A DNA stretch of 64,000 nt from contig NC_080672.1 in the NCBI RefSeq assembly GCF_030247195.1, positions 397,375,037-397,439,036 on the forward strand, written 5' to 3'. A program made the position numbers and the translations under genes. Positions 43,555 to 55,776 of this stretch are shown here, one piece after another; the first letter of the stretch is position 1; every line of letters starts with the position of its first letter. The notes beneath the pieces are model-generated. The model did not search any database. It saw only the letters and a list, made by a program, of their open reading frames with translations, and was not told the origin of the DNA. The stretch comes from Topomyia yanbarensis. Taxonomy: Eukaryota; Arthropoda; Insecta; Diptera; Culicidae.

Positions 43555-43790
43555 TTCCGTCGCGCGTTGCTGCGACTTTCGACAAAATAGGAGTATAACA
43601 CAATTTGATCCGAAGCGCCATCTGGCGGGCAGATGATCCCCAACCAATAGCACACAAGCACGCTCCATGACAAATGTCTACTACGTATAAATTTTTACGG
43701 AAATCGGTCAAGACGTTTGGGAGTCCAATAATCACATACATACAAATATTGAGTTTTATATCTATAGATAGATAGATAGATAGATATAGA
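43555..43790 (+). repeat. CGTCGCGCGTTGCTGCGACTTT retroposon-like 3' end, copy 1, ending in (TAGA)n
   Basis: Shares CGTCGCGCGTTGCTGCGACT, CCGAAGCGCCATCTGG, CAACCAATAGCACACAA and ATAAATTTTTACGG.AATCGG, and then GTTTGGGAGTCCA, with 59767-59940. Both copies end in a simple repeat (here TATCTATAGATAGATAGATA). A variable simple-repeat tail in a dispersed family suggests the 3' end of a retroposon, perhaps RTE- or SINE-like. Confidence 0.7.
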
Positions 43791-46700
43791 TGGGGGGAGG
43801 ACCTACTCAAAATCCAATAGAACTGAAAAGATACAAAAAACTCATTTCTGTATTTTTTTCATTAAATAAGGGAAAAGTAAAATGTGCAAAGTTAGCTAAT
43901 CAGATAAAATCTTTAACACACAAGGTTTCGTTGAATTCTGAGTGAGCGCTGCGACATCCGTCACATAGCTTTAGGGACTTCCCAAAACGTCGTAAAACAA
44001 TAGAACTTTAGGAATAACCGAACATTCACATTTTTACAAGATTTCCACTGAACTCGAAACAACCTGCACTTAATCGTAATCGTTGAATGTGTACAAATGT
44101 CTGTCGTACATACCATTACTATTAATGGGTTTCTGTCGAAAAATCTTCGATATCAGTAGGGTCAAATAAAATGTAGCATTGATAACCAAAACGGAAATCC
44201 TTTACAGATGTTCCATAAATAAAAAAGTCTGCAGATTTCTCCGTATTCCATCTCTTGCTTCCGCCTCATCCGCATTCACTGTTTGCAAAATTGTATCGTT
44301 CACGACCAACACTGAGGTGCAAGGCAAGTCACATTCCACAGCGTGATCGAGGTATTACCTGGCCAAAAATGGTGCATGAATCAGTCGAGCCGCGATGTGC
44401 GGTGCTGACTAATCAACCACCAGCCGTTTGGGGGTTCACCCCATGTTTGATATTCGGGCCCGCGCTACTCTGATAACAAATTGTGTGCACGTGAGGGATA
44501 GGCCCCACCACCGCCTACTGATTGTTGTTTTTTTCCTCCACATATCGAATTGACTAATATAACCGATTTGAGAGCAAAACGTTGATTCATCTACTTGTGG
44601 TTGCTGCTTGGGAGGAGGAGCGTTGAATTTGATAAAGAGGGAGCACAGCTGGGTGATTGACAGGAAACTCAGATTACAAAACGAACTGAGCTGAACTAGG
44701 TATAACTGTAAAATTTTGCGCACTTCAGCCGAGTGCAAAACAATTTCGTTCCGATTTGCGTATTCCCACGAAAGCTAGTCCTGTGACGAGACGAACTGAT
44801 AACTCTTGTGGTGTCGTGGAGTGTTCTCGTGACGTCTGATCGTTTGAATGGGCGGAAACATGAGACGCCACAGATGCTGCAGCACCAGCATGCTGTTGTG
44901 AATTAAATGAAATTACTCCCGCGTATAAACAAAGCGCCAAGTTCAGTCAACAAAAATAAAAAACAATTCAATTTCCAGTTTCGATCTCGTTGAACGGTTG
45001 TTTAATTGATTTTCAAATGGAGAAGGAAGGCGCGGTTTTTCGTCTACGCAAGTTGGTAAATTTAGACTCCGGATGCTATCGCGGATATGCTGGTTGAACG
45101 GACTGAATGAATGAACGGCAGACGTGAAGATTTGCCCACATAGAAGATTGATTTGTAGTTTGACGTTAGTGTAAATATTTAGTCAGTCACGTCACGCATG
45201 ACGTTAGTATTTTTCAGCAGAAACATTTTACCAAATTCTCTTGATAGCATATAAAGAAATATTGATTGCTCCCAATTCTCATAAGTTTGATAAATGTTGT
45301 GTAATAGAGAACATTTAAGTGACCGAAAAAAACCGCTTTGATTATGAAACGTCGGATATAAACTTCAAGCGGTAAAATCGGACTGAGATCATTCAGCATA
45401 GGGATCAACCAAAAAGTTCTCCCCCGAAAAAGACGCAGGAAAATCCGTAAGTTCTTACATTCAAAATCAAAAGTCGCCCGAAACCTACTTTGTAAAAATC
45501 AGCTATGTTTTTGTTCGGTTTTTACACAGAAGGTTTTTTTAGCCGACTCTTACAACGGATATCCCCAAAGTCCGGATAATGATGATCTTTATTATCTTCT
45601 GTTCGCATAAACCGATTCATATAGTCAAGCTATCAAGCCTCACTTTTACTAGTATGACTATCACAGTCGGCAAATAAGACATTGAAAAGCTCCATAAAAG
45701 GCTTCAGATAGTTCAAGTGCATATTTATTTTTGTCATTTTTTCATTATTATCAATTGTTGGAATTAGAGTATACATTCAAGTGCAAATAATACCGAATCA
45801 TCGATATACTTTCTTTCTATGATAGTGTATGCAGTATACAGGGTGCGAAGCCAATCACCGGACAATATACAATTTAAATTGCCTCTCTTTGTCTCAGTTC
45901 TTGAATTGGCGTCCAAATACCTTGACATATGTACTAAATATTCATAACATCGAAACAGCCGCAATATTAAATCCAATTGCAGAATGTAATCGCATACCTA
46001 GAGTGAGTATCTTCCCAAGAACAATACTGTTTACTAGACTGGTTCAATTTTTGACTTTTAGCTTCACCAGGCTCTACTGATTCCTTTTATGGCCCTTAGT
46101 AATTGTGCAAAAATTTCAAAGTTTATATGGAAATTAGTATGGAAAATCGGTTAAAATTGAAAATAAATTCTTAAAAAATCACCTCATCAATCAACTCATG
46201 AGAACACTATATATTTCTAAAGGTATTCTTTTACTGAACTCATATGAGGAACATTGTAAGTTTGTGAAAATTCGCTGAAAATAGTTATTAACTAAAGAAG
46301 CAGCTGACTTCAAAACAAGTGGATTTTATTAATAATCATAGCAACCCTGTTTGAATATCTGCATCTGCCATACGCGAGCGGTGGGTGGCAAGCCTAGTTT
46401 ACACTTGTATAACGGTGGAGCTATTCAAACAGTTGGAGCTAAAAATCAAAAATTATACCAGTCTAATTGAAGTGACATTCGCCTAAATGTACCTGCGTAA
46501 TAGCAGAAGAATCTTTATTGAGTGAATGTGGTCTATATGATCCAAAGAAATATTTTATTAAAACAAAAATATAAAAATAGTAATTTTTTAACAAAAACTA
46601 TTTTTGAAAAAAATCGCGTTGGTAGGGGATGTTGATGCTGCACCCTATATGTGTAGCCATTTATCAAACAACCCATTGCTATTGTTCATACAGTTGACAT

Positions 46701-47215
46701 TCGATAAAAATTCTAACAAAATATTGACATGAGTTATTTATAGTGACCGTTGGAGGCCACTTGAAAAATCCCTGCATCTCTGTGAACGTACACAGTCATG
46801 GACGGATGGATGGGAGTTTCCAACTGCGCCTGCCGCTTAAATGAGGCCGTGGATTTAGGTGACTCCTCTCGCTTATCAGTAAAGGCGACACATAGCATGC
46901 CATAATAAATGTGTAGGTCATACGATCGTTTGCACTGACTCACGGTTCTATTTATTGCCGGACAAACTAACCATTGTGCTATGCTTTAAACATGGTTCTG
47001 CAAAATGCGTGGGGATCGACTTTTAAATGACGACAAGGTCCGGTATTGTAGAAAACCCCAGAAAATCAGCCCTTTGCCATTTCTGCTTCATTGACAAGGA
47101 TTTTTTCACATCGGGTTAAATATAGTCGAATACACTTTCTCGAGCATTAGTAACTGTCGTACATTGCGATTTTTTACATGTGTACGCGACAGTTTCATCA
47201 TCTTGTAGGGGAAAG
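43791..47215. other. no gene recognised
   Basis: About 3.4 kb of AT-rich DNA. TTTTTTAGCCGACTCTTAC at 45535 has relatives at 56580 and 56720, so a dispersed repeat touches this stretch. Short ORFs show no family. Nothing else is supportable. Confidence 0.3.
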
Positions 47216-47280
47216 AGGGTAACAGTAGAACTATGAAAACGTATTGTTTTCATAGTTCCACTGTTACCCTCTTTCCCCTA
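47216..47280. repeat. 65-bp hairpin (TAGGGGAAAGAGGGTAACAG)
   Basis: Two 29-30-bp arms pair with one mismatch around a GTATTG loop. Confidence 0.85.
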
Positions 47281-47534
47281 TGTGATGTCGAATGCAAGGG
47301 AAGTGAATTTAGTTTCAGTTTTCGCCAGTTCCTGAAAAACTGGCCACTCTTTTCGTTGTTTTGGCGGCTTTCAATATTCCTCAAACTCAGACTTCCTGGC
47401 TGTAGACAAACGTTTTTCGAACACTTTTATTACTTCTGTGGCAGTTGAATTGGCCACACTCAACAATTCGGATTTTCACGATGCACGAGCAAAATTTTGC
47501 TTCATTGTCCGTCCTGCTTCGAAGCTATTTTTAA
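47281..47534. other. no gene recognised
   Basis: No supported feature. Confidence 0.3.
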
Positions 47535-49217
47535 GGGTGCGCCACGTTAGGCATAAATACTTTAGGCATAATGGACGTTAGGCATAATGGACGATTGGCA
47601 TAATATAAGTTAGGCATAATGGACGATAGGCATAATTCACAAAAATATAAAAGTAATCGCAAGGCTTTCTTTAGTGTAGATATTTTTACCTTTCGCACGT
47701 TTTTCCGGGCTTGAGAAAAACTTCGCTTTGCTATGCCATGCCTTCGTATAACTTTAATAAGAGACTTTTTGGTTCAAGCACATATCAAGCTGAGATGTAT
47801 TACCAATACAAATGCATCCAAATATTGAAACCTAAAGCAAAATAACCAACAAAATTAAACTTTGGGACCTATGGAAACTTGCAGTATTGTGGACAGTATC
47901 AGCATTGACTAGAAATGTTTCGTTTGTGGCGACACCTTATTTGTTTCGGAAACTCGTCACCGTACACAAAAAGCCAGTTTCCGTAGTTCTATCTTTGATG
48001 GCCTCAAGAATATAATCATTGAACTGAATAATATGGAAGATAATCGATATAGAAACAGCAAGATTCGTACACTCGTTGAATGAATGATGGAACGCATCAT
48101 TCTTTCTTTCATGAGCTGTTCTTCAAAGCATATATTTTCTTCTTGGGCAGTTACAACATGCATGTATGTAAGAACTAATCTAAGTTAATGTGCGTTATTC
48201 ATACCTTATTTCAAATAAAATAGATTTTAAACGAAAGTGTTGAGTATATTTTAGTCATCTGCATTTTGCGTGAACGTAGCACGTCGAGAAATTAACGCAA
48301 GCTGAGTTTCCGCATGTTTAGCATTCGGTCTGCTTCTTTTATTTGAGCAAATATTTTTTCAAGCATATGCAGCAGGATAAAATGTTGATCGTGTTTGATC
48401 AGCTTCCAGAGCACTCAAAACAAAAATCATGTTATTTCTGCGTGAAAGTATAAATAGATTTAATCCACCTCACTTTTTACGTAAATAATACCGGCCCCGT
48501 AAAATATAGGTAGTGCCTCCCCAGGTAAAAGTTACGGTTTTTAACATACCTACTAACATAAATTCACGTAAAAATTAATTGAAGCAGAATATGACAAATA
48601 CGTGAACCTAAGCGTAACAATCACATGATACCCCACATAGATTATAGGTTTATTATAACGATCCCAATTTAATTATTTTCGAATATTTTACATTCCAAAA
48701 ATATAAAACGGGTTATTCTGTTTTTTTTTCTCATTTTATTAATATGCTAAACTTATCGTTCAATGTGCTCTGTTAACAAATGAACTTATATGGAACTTTT
48801 TACATTAAAATTTATAATATTGATGCTGCCCCTGATGTTTTGTACTCCACCAAGTCTACACTAGTAAAAGGCTCTGAAATGCAAAAAAATATCAATTTCC
48901 GCCGTGTAATTGAATAAAAAGCCACACTTACGTGGAAAAATTCACCACCACCACTAATCACTTCAAATCAAAGTGATTTAACATAACATAAGGCTCCTAC
49001 CACATGAGGCCATCACCGCCGAAAAATGAATCTCTCTAAGTGATACATGATAATTTATGCCTAACGTCCATTATGCCAATCGTCCATTATGCCTAACGTA
49101 TATTATGCTTAATGTCCATTATGCCTAACATCTTTATGCCTAACGTCCATTATGCCTAAAGTGCGTATGCCAAACGTCCGTATGCCTAACGAATTTATGC
49201 CTAATGGGGTACACCCC
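47535..49217. mobile_element. 1.7-kb element with tandem-repeat termini (TTAGGCATAATGGACG units)
   Basis: Left terminus 47547-47638 is about six head-to-tail 16-bp units of TTAGGCATAATGGACG. The right terminus 49050-49203 is about ten units in the opposite orientation. The outer ends GGGTGCGCCACGTTAGGC and GGGGTGTACCCCATTAGGC also match as inverted sequence. The 1.4-kb interior is AT-rich with no recognisable transposase. This architecture is that of foldback-type elements. Confidence 0.75.
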
Positions 49218-49394
49218 TTTTTGACAACTGAAGAGTGAATGTCAAAATCAAACATTAGGCATGATGCTACACGTAAACATCTTTAAAAGGAGCAGTGTGC
49301 AGGTTTTATTGATGCACGATGGAAAAAATGCGTCACGTTGGATTTGATCAATTTTTGATTGCAACCCCCTTTATTCTGATTAGAATTTAAGATA
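49218..49394. other. no gene recognised
   Basis: Short gap between two elements. Confidence 0.3.
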
Positions 49395-49396
49395 TA

Positions 49397-49714
49397 GGGT
49401 GAAGAGCCTATGACGCCATGTTTCTATTATCACCCTACCCATTTGAAGCCGTTGGTTAGAGCAGTGTCTGCCATCTTTGTTCAACGCATTGAGTCAAATG
49501 GTAGCGCAACAATAGGGGCACTCGATACGAGTTTTCATTGTGCTCAAACACGAGAATTTTATTGTTTCCAACGCATTTGTGTTATTATATCGGTTCTTAA
49601 CAACGAAGCAAAGCGGTTGATGTCAAGTTTTACGCATTCCATTGATTGTAAGACAAGAAATTACCGAATTAGTGAGGCACCTTGATTAGTATTGTGAAAA
49701 TAGGCTCATCACCC
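49397..49714 (+). mobile_element. GGGTGA MITE, copy 1, TA duplication
   Basis: GGGTGAAGAGCCTAT and ATAGGCTCATCACCC form the ends, with TA on each side. It matches 61857-62165 in the same orientation along its full length (for example CCATTTGAAGCCGTTGGTTA and AGCGCAACAATAGGGGCACT). The TA duplication suggests Tc1/mariner mobilisation. A 91-codon frame inside is not conserved in the other copy. Confidence 0.88.
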
Positions 49715-50127
49715 TACATGAGAGTTGAGTTCGCCTGTGAATTGAATAAAACCAATATTAACGAGGGGATAAGTTATAAGGGTTTCAGTGTGAAAAAAAC
49801 ACATTTTCGCGATTTTTTTAGAACTTTGCGTGAAGAGAATTTATCAAAACTGTAATTCTTCAATCAATGCAGTGTGTAGGGAAAACTGAATTTTCCTAAA
49901 GGGGTTATATATGTTATGCTGATTCAAAAAAGTCGAAAACCAAATTTTTGAATGGGTTTGAAGTTCATACTCTCAATAGCGTTTACTCAAATTTCTTACG
50001 TGGCTGTGAACTAAGCACTGAAATTTCAGCTACCTCTGAAGTGCATGCGTGCATAATTCAAACTTTACTTCGATATCGACTTGAGCAAGTGAAACAAAGA
50101 TGCTTTTATAGTCTGTTTCTGTTCTTA
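49715..50127. other. no gene recognised
   Basis: No supported feature. Confidence 0.3.
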
Positions 50128-50773
50128 GGGTAAACAGGTCTAATACGCCCCACTTAAGCAAAAATAGCTATATTTCAACATTTGACATTATGATGTCCGC
50201 ACCAACTACTCTAATTTATTGTTATATTAGAGAATAGTATCCGTTTAATTTTTTATAAAAACCTCCTGATACAAGTATTATTAAACATTTTTCAATGATG
50301 CCCAAATTCTAGTTTTTTCTTTCACCCAGGGCAAAATGACCCCGGTTACAGTGTAATATGCCCCACAACAAGAGGACGGTACGCCCCACAGCAATCGGTG
50401 AGTATGCATCACAACAATGGGTGGGGCGTTTTAGCCGGTGATGAGCTGTTGTGAATGAAGGAATAATTCCACACGCACACATAGTTTTAAGCCAAGCTAA
50501 GAACTAAGATAGTAATTATAATATTCTAGTAAGCTACTCGAAATAGTTCTATCAAATCCTACTGTTTGTAATTGGTTGTAAGGCTATTGGAAAAAGTGGG
50601 AACTTACATCAAAATAGCTCTTTTGAAACTTTTGTTTATATTGTTTTGCAACATATTGAAAATACCAAACTAACTTAAGTACAGTGATTTCATGAAATGA
50701 TACTGTTATCAGTCATTTTTACTTTTTAGATAATTCATTTTGCCCCGGTGGGGTGTATTATACCCTTTTATCC
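50128..50773. repeat. possible TIR element with GGGTAAA..ACGCCCC / GGGGTGTATTATACCC ends
   Basis: AGGGTAAACAGGTCTAATACG with CCCC and CGGTGGGGTGTATTATACCC are roughly inverted. The interior repeats GCCCCACA and GGGGCGTTTT words. 51930-52190 carries similar GGGGTAAAATACATCCC and GGGGCACAATACATC words, so a family is likely. Both copies are decayed. Confidence 0.4.
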
Positions 50774-51331
50774 TACACATTCTTTTTGCCATTTGGAAAG
50801 AAATTCGGTAGTATCCAGTCTTGCGTCGAGTAAAAGTTGGTGATTAAATCTTTGCTTTACTATCCCTTGGCTCGTCTTTCAATTTTTGAAATCTCTCATA
50901 ATTTCTATCTCTTCCTTTGTATTCTCACCGTCTGCGATTTGCGTCGGATTCTAAGAACCCAGCTGATGGTAAAATGCATGTCGAACAAGTTTCGTCATCG
51001 AAAAATCCTACGAATTTAACTCAGTCGGACAATATCTGATCTTCCTTCGGATTAAGAACTAACGCATAAAATTTCGGCCTTGACAGATGTCTCGAAAGTT
51101 CTCCGAGATAAGCACAGAACAAAGATGTCCTGTCTAAAGCAAGCAAATGACATTATTGGCGAAAATGGAAAAGTACCGCGTCGACATACCTTTCAACAAG
51201 GTAAAGATCGATGGTGTGATCACCGATTCGAGTTTGTTATTCTTCCGGAAGTCGCGCAAATGGCCCACTGAACGAGCATCCGCTGGTGCGTGAAAACGAT
51301 TTCGCTAGATTTTCAGTGCAGCGTGGGTTGG
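50774..51331. other. no gene recognised
   Basis: Two 60-63-codon frames on the plus strand; no family. Confidence 0.25.
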
Positions 51332-51874
51332 CTAAACATCCATTGCTACAGCAAGCGAAGATTTTGAATGACAATCGCACAGTATTAAACAAAATTGTAT
51401 GTATGTATTGTAGGTACGAGCCATTATAACAATATGACGCGGTGTTGCAAGTTCGTTGAAAGTTTTTAGGATGTCTTTTGCATTGGGAATGCCGGAAAGT
51501 GTGCTATTGTGGAAAGAAATCATAAGATCTCTAACCAAGCCCAGATCACAAACAGCGCCAGGAGAATCTGAAGTGTTTCCTTGAAAGACGCTACGCCATT
51601 CACCACGATTATCCTCTATTGGCTCGGGAAGAGTACAATTTTGAAGACTGCTCCTAAAAACTATAGGCAGATGAGATGTAAAAGCTAGAACTTTTCTGTT
51701 GAGGCACACAAAATTATCCGACTTGTGGGTAGTAATGGTAGTACTATCCACTTGAAAATAATCGAGTTGGTGATTACCCACTTGAAACTTTGGAACAAAC
51801 CTAATATCTGAATTTTGCCACGCATGTGTCTCGGGTGCACGTTTGAAATTTTTTAGGTATGACCAAGATGCCAT
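51332..51874 (-). CDS. unrecognised 180-codon open frame
   Basis: An ATG at 51874 opens a frame ending at 51332: MASWSYLKNFKRAPETHAWQ at the start, DIRFVPKFQVGNHQLDYFQV in the middle and GLVRDLMISFHNSTLSGIPN toward the end. It has no low complexity and normal amino-acid composition, and is long for such AT-rich DNA, so it may be a real exon or a fragment of a mobile-element protein. I recognise no domain, signal peptide or membrane segment. The last 30 residues may be read-through past an exon border. Confidence 0.3.
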   Translation of the reverse strand: MASWSYLKNFKRAPETHAWQNSDIRFVPKFQVGNHQLDYFQVDSTTITTHKSDNFVCLNRKVLAFTSHLPIVFRSSLQNCTLPEPIEDNRGEWRSVFQGNTSDSPGAVCDLGLVRDLMISFHNSTLSGIPNAKDILKTFNELATPRHIVIMARTYNTYIQFCLILCDCHSKSSLAVAMDV

Positions 51875-51929
51875 TTGCACAAACGCATCGCAAATGATTT
51901 ATGTGAATGTAATGCAAGCGTATGTAGGG

Positions 51930-52210
51930 GTAGAAAGGGGTAAAATACATCCCTAAGAAAATATAATCATAACTTAGCTATAGACCATCAATTGGGAGAA
52001 TTTAATGAATGAAACCATTTAGATAACATTTTACTCTGAAATCAGAATCGCTTTGAAAAATATTCAGAAATATTCTATTTATCAAAATAATTATAAATTG
52101 CTCTTTGAAAAATGGGTTATTTATACGAGGGTAAAATCAACCACAACAACGGGGCACAATACATCACAACAAATCGTCGCTGTTGTGCTATCTTATGACA
52201 AACGCTATTT
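51930..52210. repeat. decayed relative of the 50.1-50.8 kb GGGGTAAAATAC repeat
   Basis: GGGGTAAAATACATCCC, ACGAGGGTAAAATCA and CACAACAACGGGGCACAATA echo the words at 50340-50420. Confidence 0.4.
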
Positions 52211-53234
52211 TGGTGAAAACTGAGATATGCCACATTACTAGTCTAAAAAAAATCTACAAGGTGGCGTTTTCAGAATTTTGACATTCTGCTTGGTTACTGA
52301 GATACATATTGCGATAAACGTGCTGAGATTTTTTTTATTTTTTTGCTTCAAATTACTGTGTTGTAGGATTGGCTCAAGTTATCTTTATGTACAAGATGTT
52401 TTTATGTGTAAACCATCTGAGGAACGCAGTGGCATAATCATTTTCAAAACAAAAATTCACGAATTGTGAGAAAAATGGAGTTTAAGTTTTAAAATGGCAA
52501 TAAAGCATTTTTCTAAATTCCTTGACTCATTTCCTTCAATATGCATCTCACCGATTGTTTATAGACCGAATGAAACCAAAGATATGAATAAAAGTTAATA
52601 AGTCCTGATTTTTTTTCTATGGAAAATTTTCCATGCACGATTATGACACGCCATACAAATTTTGTCATCAATACACACCTAAGACACGTGTGAGTGCGAC
52701 TTTTGTTTACCACCGATCTTCGTAATATATGAGAGATTAATACAGAATAGATAAAGCATCGATTGTTTTCTTTGAATTGTTTATACCATTTATAAGTTTC
52801 AAGGTATTCAATCTGAAACTTTTAAAATCGTTTTTCTCGAAATATCTAAATAACTGATTTTAATGCAGAAGAAAGCAAAAATTACAGCATTCGAATTAAC
52901 AGCCCAAGTGTATTCTACTTCACTTCGGTTATGTCTCTGACATTACCTACCCATCTTTTTATTCGTTTATTTTCCGTTGGTCTCTGTCCGCACTGTGAGC
53001 CTATCACCGACACCAGAGAGGTGACTCCAAAACCAGATATCGGTTCATCTACACCGGCTACAAACGGATCTACTTCCCTTGCGAATAAAGACGTGATACA
53101 GAGTTTTCACCTCGGAACATCCCAACGACTTTAGTTGGGATTGAAGCCAAACCTACTGGACTAAGCGGCAGTCAAGCTTGCCATTCAACCACCGGCGTCG
53201 TCTATGATCAAAATTTTGTCAACCAACAATGATC
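52211..53234. other. no gene recognised
   Basis: AT-rich sequence with no family resemblance. Confidence 0.3.
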
Positions 53235-54893
53235 AATTTTTTTCATAAGTTCAAATAGCATAAAATACAAAAAAATATTCAACTAAGATTTCGGTTCAGC
53301 GTTAATGGAAAAAAGATTAGAAATATGCAAATAGTCAAAGCCTGCCAATATCAAAAAGAAGAAAAAAGATAAAAAACAGAGAAACAACAGAGAAAGGACA
53401 AAATTAAGACAATGGAATTTTTTTTAAAAAAAATGCATGTATGAAAACAAGAAATACTAAAATAAAACCGATTGCATAATTAAAACAATCAAACTACTCG
53501 TTGGAAATGAAAAAGAAAAGTAGATAAACATTGAAGAAATAGTAAAATATTGCAAAAAAGTTAAAATAGTGAAAAACGGGTAAATAACGAAATTAAGCAC
53601 CATGAACATGGAAAACAGTAAAAATGGCAAAAGAAAGGAAAATGAATACAGTAAAAATATAAAAACAAAACTACAATAACAAATATAGAAATGAACAAAA
53701 TGGATTCACTGAGATAGATAGATAGAAATATAAAAATTAGCATTAAAGCACATTAAAAAAATGAAAAGCATAAAAACAGAAACAAAGAATATTTAAAAAA
53801 AATCAAAACAGAAGAAATGATAAAGTACAAGAATGAAATGAAAAAAAAATAAAATAACAATGAAAAATCAAAAAAAAAATTAAAGAAGTGTTAAAAATAA
53901 AAATAAATGGGTATAGATTGAAGAAAAATAGAAAACAGGAACAAGTGGAAATAGCCCAAAAACAGACAATAATGAAATCATAGAAAACGTGTAAAATCAA
54001 AATAGTTTAAATAGGTAAAAATGAAAATCCCAGAATAAATGAAAAAAGGAATAGTATCATGAAGACGAACAAGAGAAAATTTAAAAAAATAAGTGGGTTG
54101 AAAAATAAATAAATCATTATAAAGTAAAAGCGGGAAAAAAATAAAATTTGATGAAATGGAAAACCAAATACATGCACAAAACGCAAAAAGATCAAAATAA
54201 GATAATAGGAAAAGTATTCACAAGAAAAAAGTAACAAAATAGATAACATGGAATTCAAAATTGTTTAAATGGCTTAAAAGGAAAATACTAAAGGTAATGG
54301 AACATACCAATAAACAAAAATGGGTGAATATTAAAAAACATGCAAAAGAAAAGTATTAATTTTAAAAACTGATAAATGGGGAACAATAAATTTCACAACT
54401 CGAAAAAATCAAAGCGAAAAAAAAATAGAAAACAAATTTAAGCAAATGAGAGAAACCCAAAGTGAAAAATATGGAAAAAAGGATGATACAGAAATACTAA
54501 AACAAGCTGTTTGGATATATGAAAAAATGCAAAGAAATAATAGAAAATAAAAGATTAGTTGATCACATTTAATAAATGTAATGAAATCAATTAAACAAAC
54601 GAATTCCATAGAAACAAATAAAACGATAGATAAAATGCAAAAAATGGAAAAAAAAAACATAAAAAGATGAAACGAATTGGAAGAATGGTTTAAATTTTAA
54701 AAAAGACACAAAAAATGGTAAAAATAAGCAAAGAATATATTGGGCAAAATATACAAAAAAGTGAAATAAGATTGAATGAAGAAAATAGAAAGAATACCAA
54801 ACCAGAATGAAATGAAAACAGAAACAAAAAAGCAAACATGAAACAAGAGAAAAAATGAAAAAATTCATTTAAATTGAGAAAGTTTGTTAAAGA
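53235..54893 (+). repeat. 1.65-kb strand-asymmetric A-rich tract
   Basis: The plus strand is overwhelmingly A, with G and some T and very little C, in recurring words such as AAAATGGAAAA, GAAAACAGAAAC and AATAAAATGAAA. No exact period is visible, so I read it as a long-decayed simple or minisatellite array. The minus strand stays open in long hydrophobic Phe/Leu/Ile/Ser frames purely because it is T-rich. Edges are sharp: ordinary sequence returns at 54895. Confidence 0.75.
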
Positions 54894-55017
54894 TGGCGAA
54901 AACTTTCGGGTTCTCGTATTTAAATAAAAATTTTAAAGTGAATACGAAAAATTACTGTGGATCGTTTTCTTCGTAGATTTTCATGTTCTTTCTTGATTTG
55001 TGGAGTTATTCACAATT

Positions 55018-55776
55018 AGGGTTCATGCATAAATGACGTAGCATTTTGGGGGGTATGGAGGGTGTACCAAATTTGTGATGAAGTGTGACGAGGGGGAAAG
55101 TACGGTCAGAAGTTGTGTGACTGGCATTAAGTTGTTTTTGGCGGGCTTCAAAACCTTTTATTAGATGAAACAATATAATGTTCCTCCATTCCTAAGAGAA
55201 ATAAATTTAAATTCACACAAGTTACTTTTCACGCGGATTTTCATGTGGTAAGTTTTCGATTCACAAAATTGCAAGCTAACAAAAAAACAAAAAGGTTTTG
55301 TATGGGGATATGCTACATTAGTTAGCTAATTTTGCTAACTAGTAGACTTAGTTTTGTAGCTAAATTAAATTTTCTCTTAGGTTCAACCAAACAGAATACA
55401 GTAATTTAGATTCATTGACAGCTGCATGGTTGTGAACTGAGAGTACTTCTCTTCATGCTTCATGACATAAAATTCAAAACAAACTATCAACACTATATTG
55501 GTCCTTAAATGTGTTAGTTTTGGACGTAATTTGTTGTTATAATGAAAATGATTATAAAAGCAGTCAAACATTTTGTAAGGACAAATATTTGAAGGAATTG
55601 TAAAGCGTTTATTTTTTTTTAGCCTCTGGCTGCCTTGGTGGGGAGGGGGGGGGGGGGGTTGGAAATGCTACGTTATTTACAAGGGGGAGGTTAGAATTTT
55701 GTGACCAAATGCTACGAGGTGGGAGGGAGGGGTCGAAAATCGTCGAAAAAAGCTACGTCATTTATGTACGTCCCCT
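55018..55776. mobile_element. ATGACGTAGC element with G-rich flanks
   Basis: AGGGTTCATGCATAAATGACGTAGC at the left and GCTACGTCATTTATGTACGTCCCCT at the right are inverted matches. Internal G-rich words (a G-run near 55643-55659, GGGGAGGTTAG, GGTGGGAGGGAGGGG) and GTGATGAAGTGTGACGAGG recur in 210-545 in opposite orientation. No coding frame. Confidence 0.6.

Noticed and set aside
49410..49685. 91-codon ORF
   Set aside because: It lies inside a TA-MITE and is not kept open in the second copy at 61.9 kb.
53561..54868. Series of minus-strand ORFs that look like multi-pass membrane proteins
   Set aside because: They arise from T-rich codons (Phe, Leu, Ile, Ser) in the A-rich tract; no conserved motifs, and neighbouring frames give the same kind of peptide.
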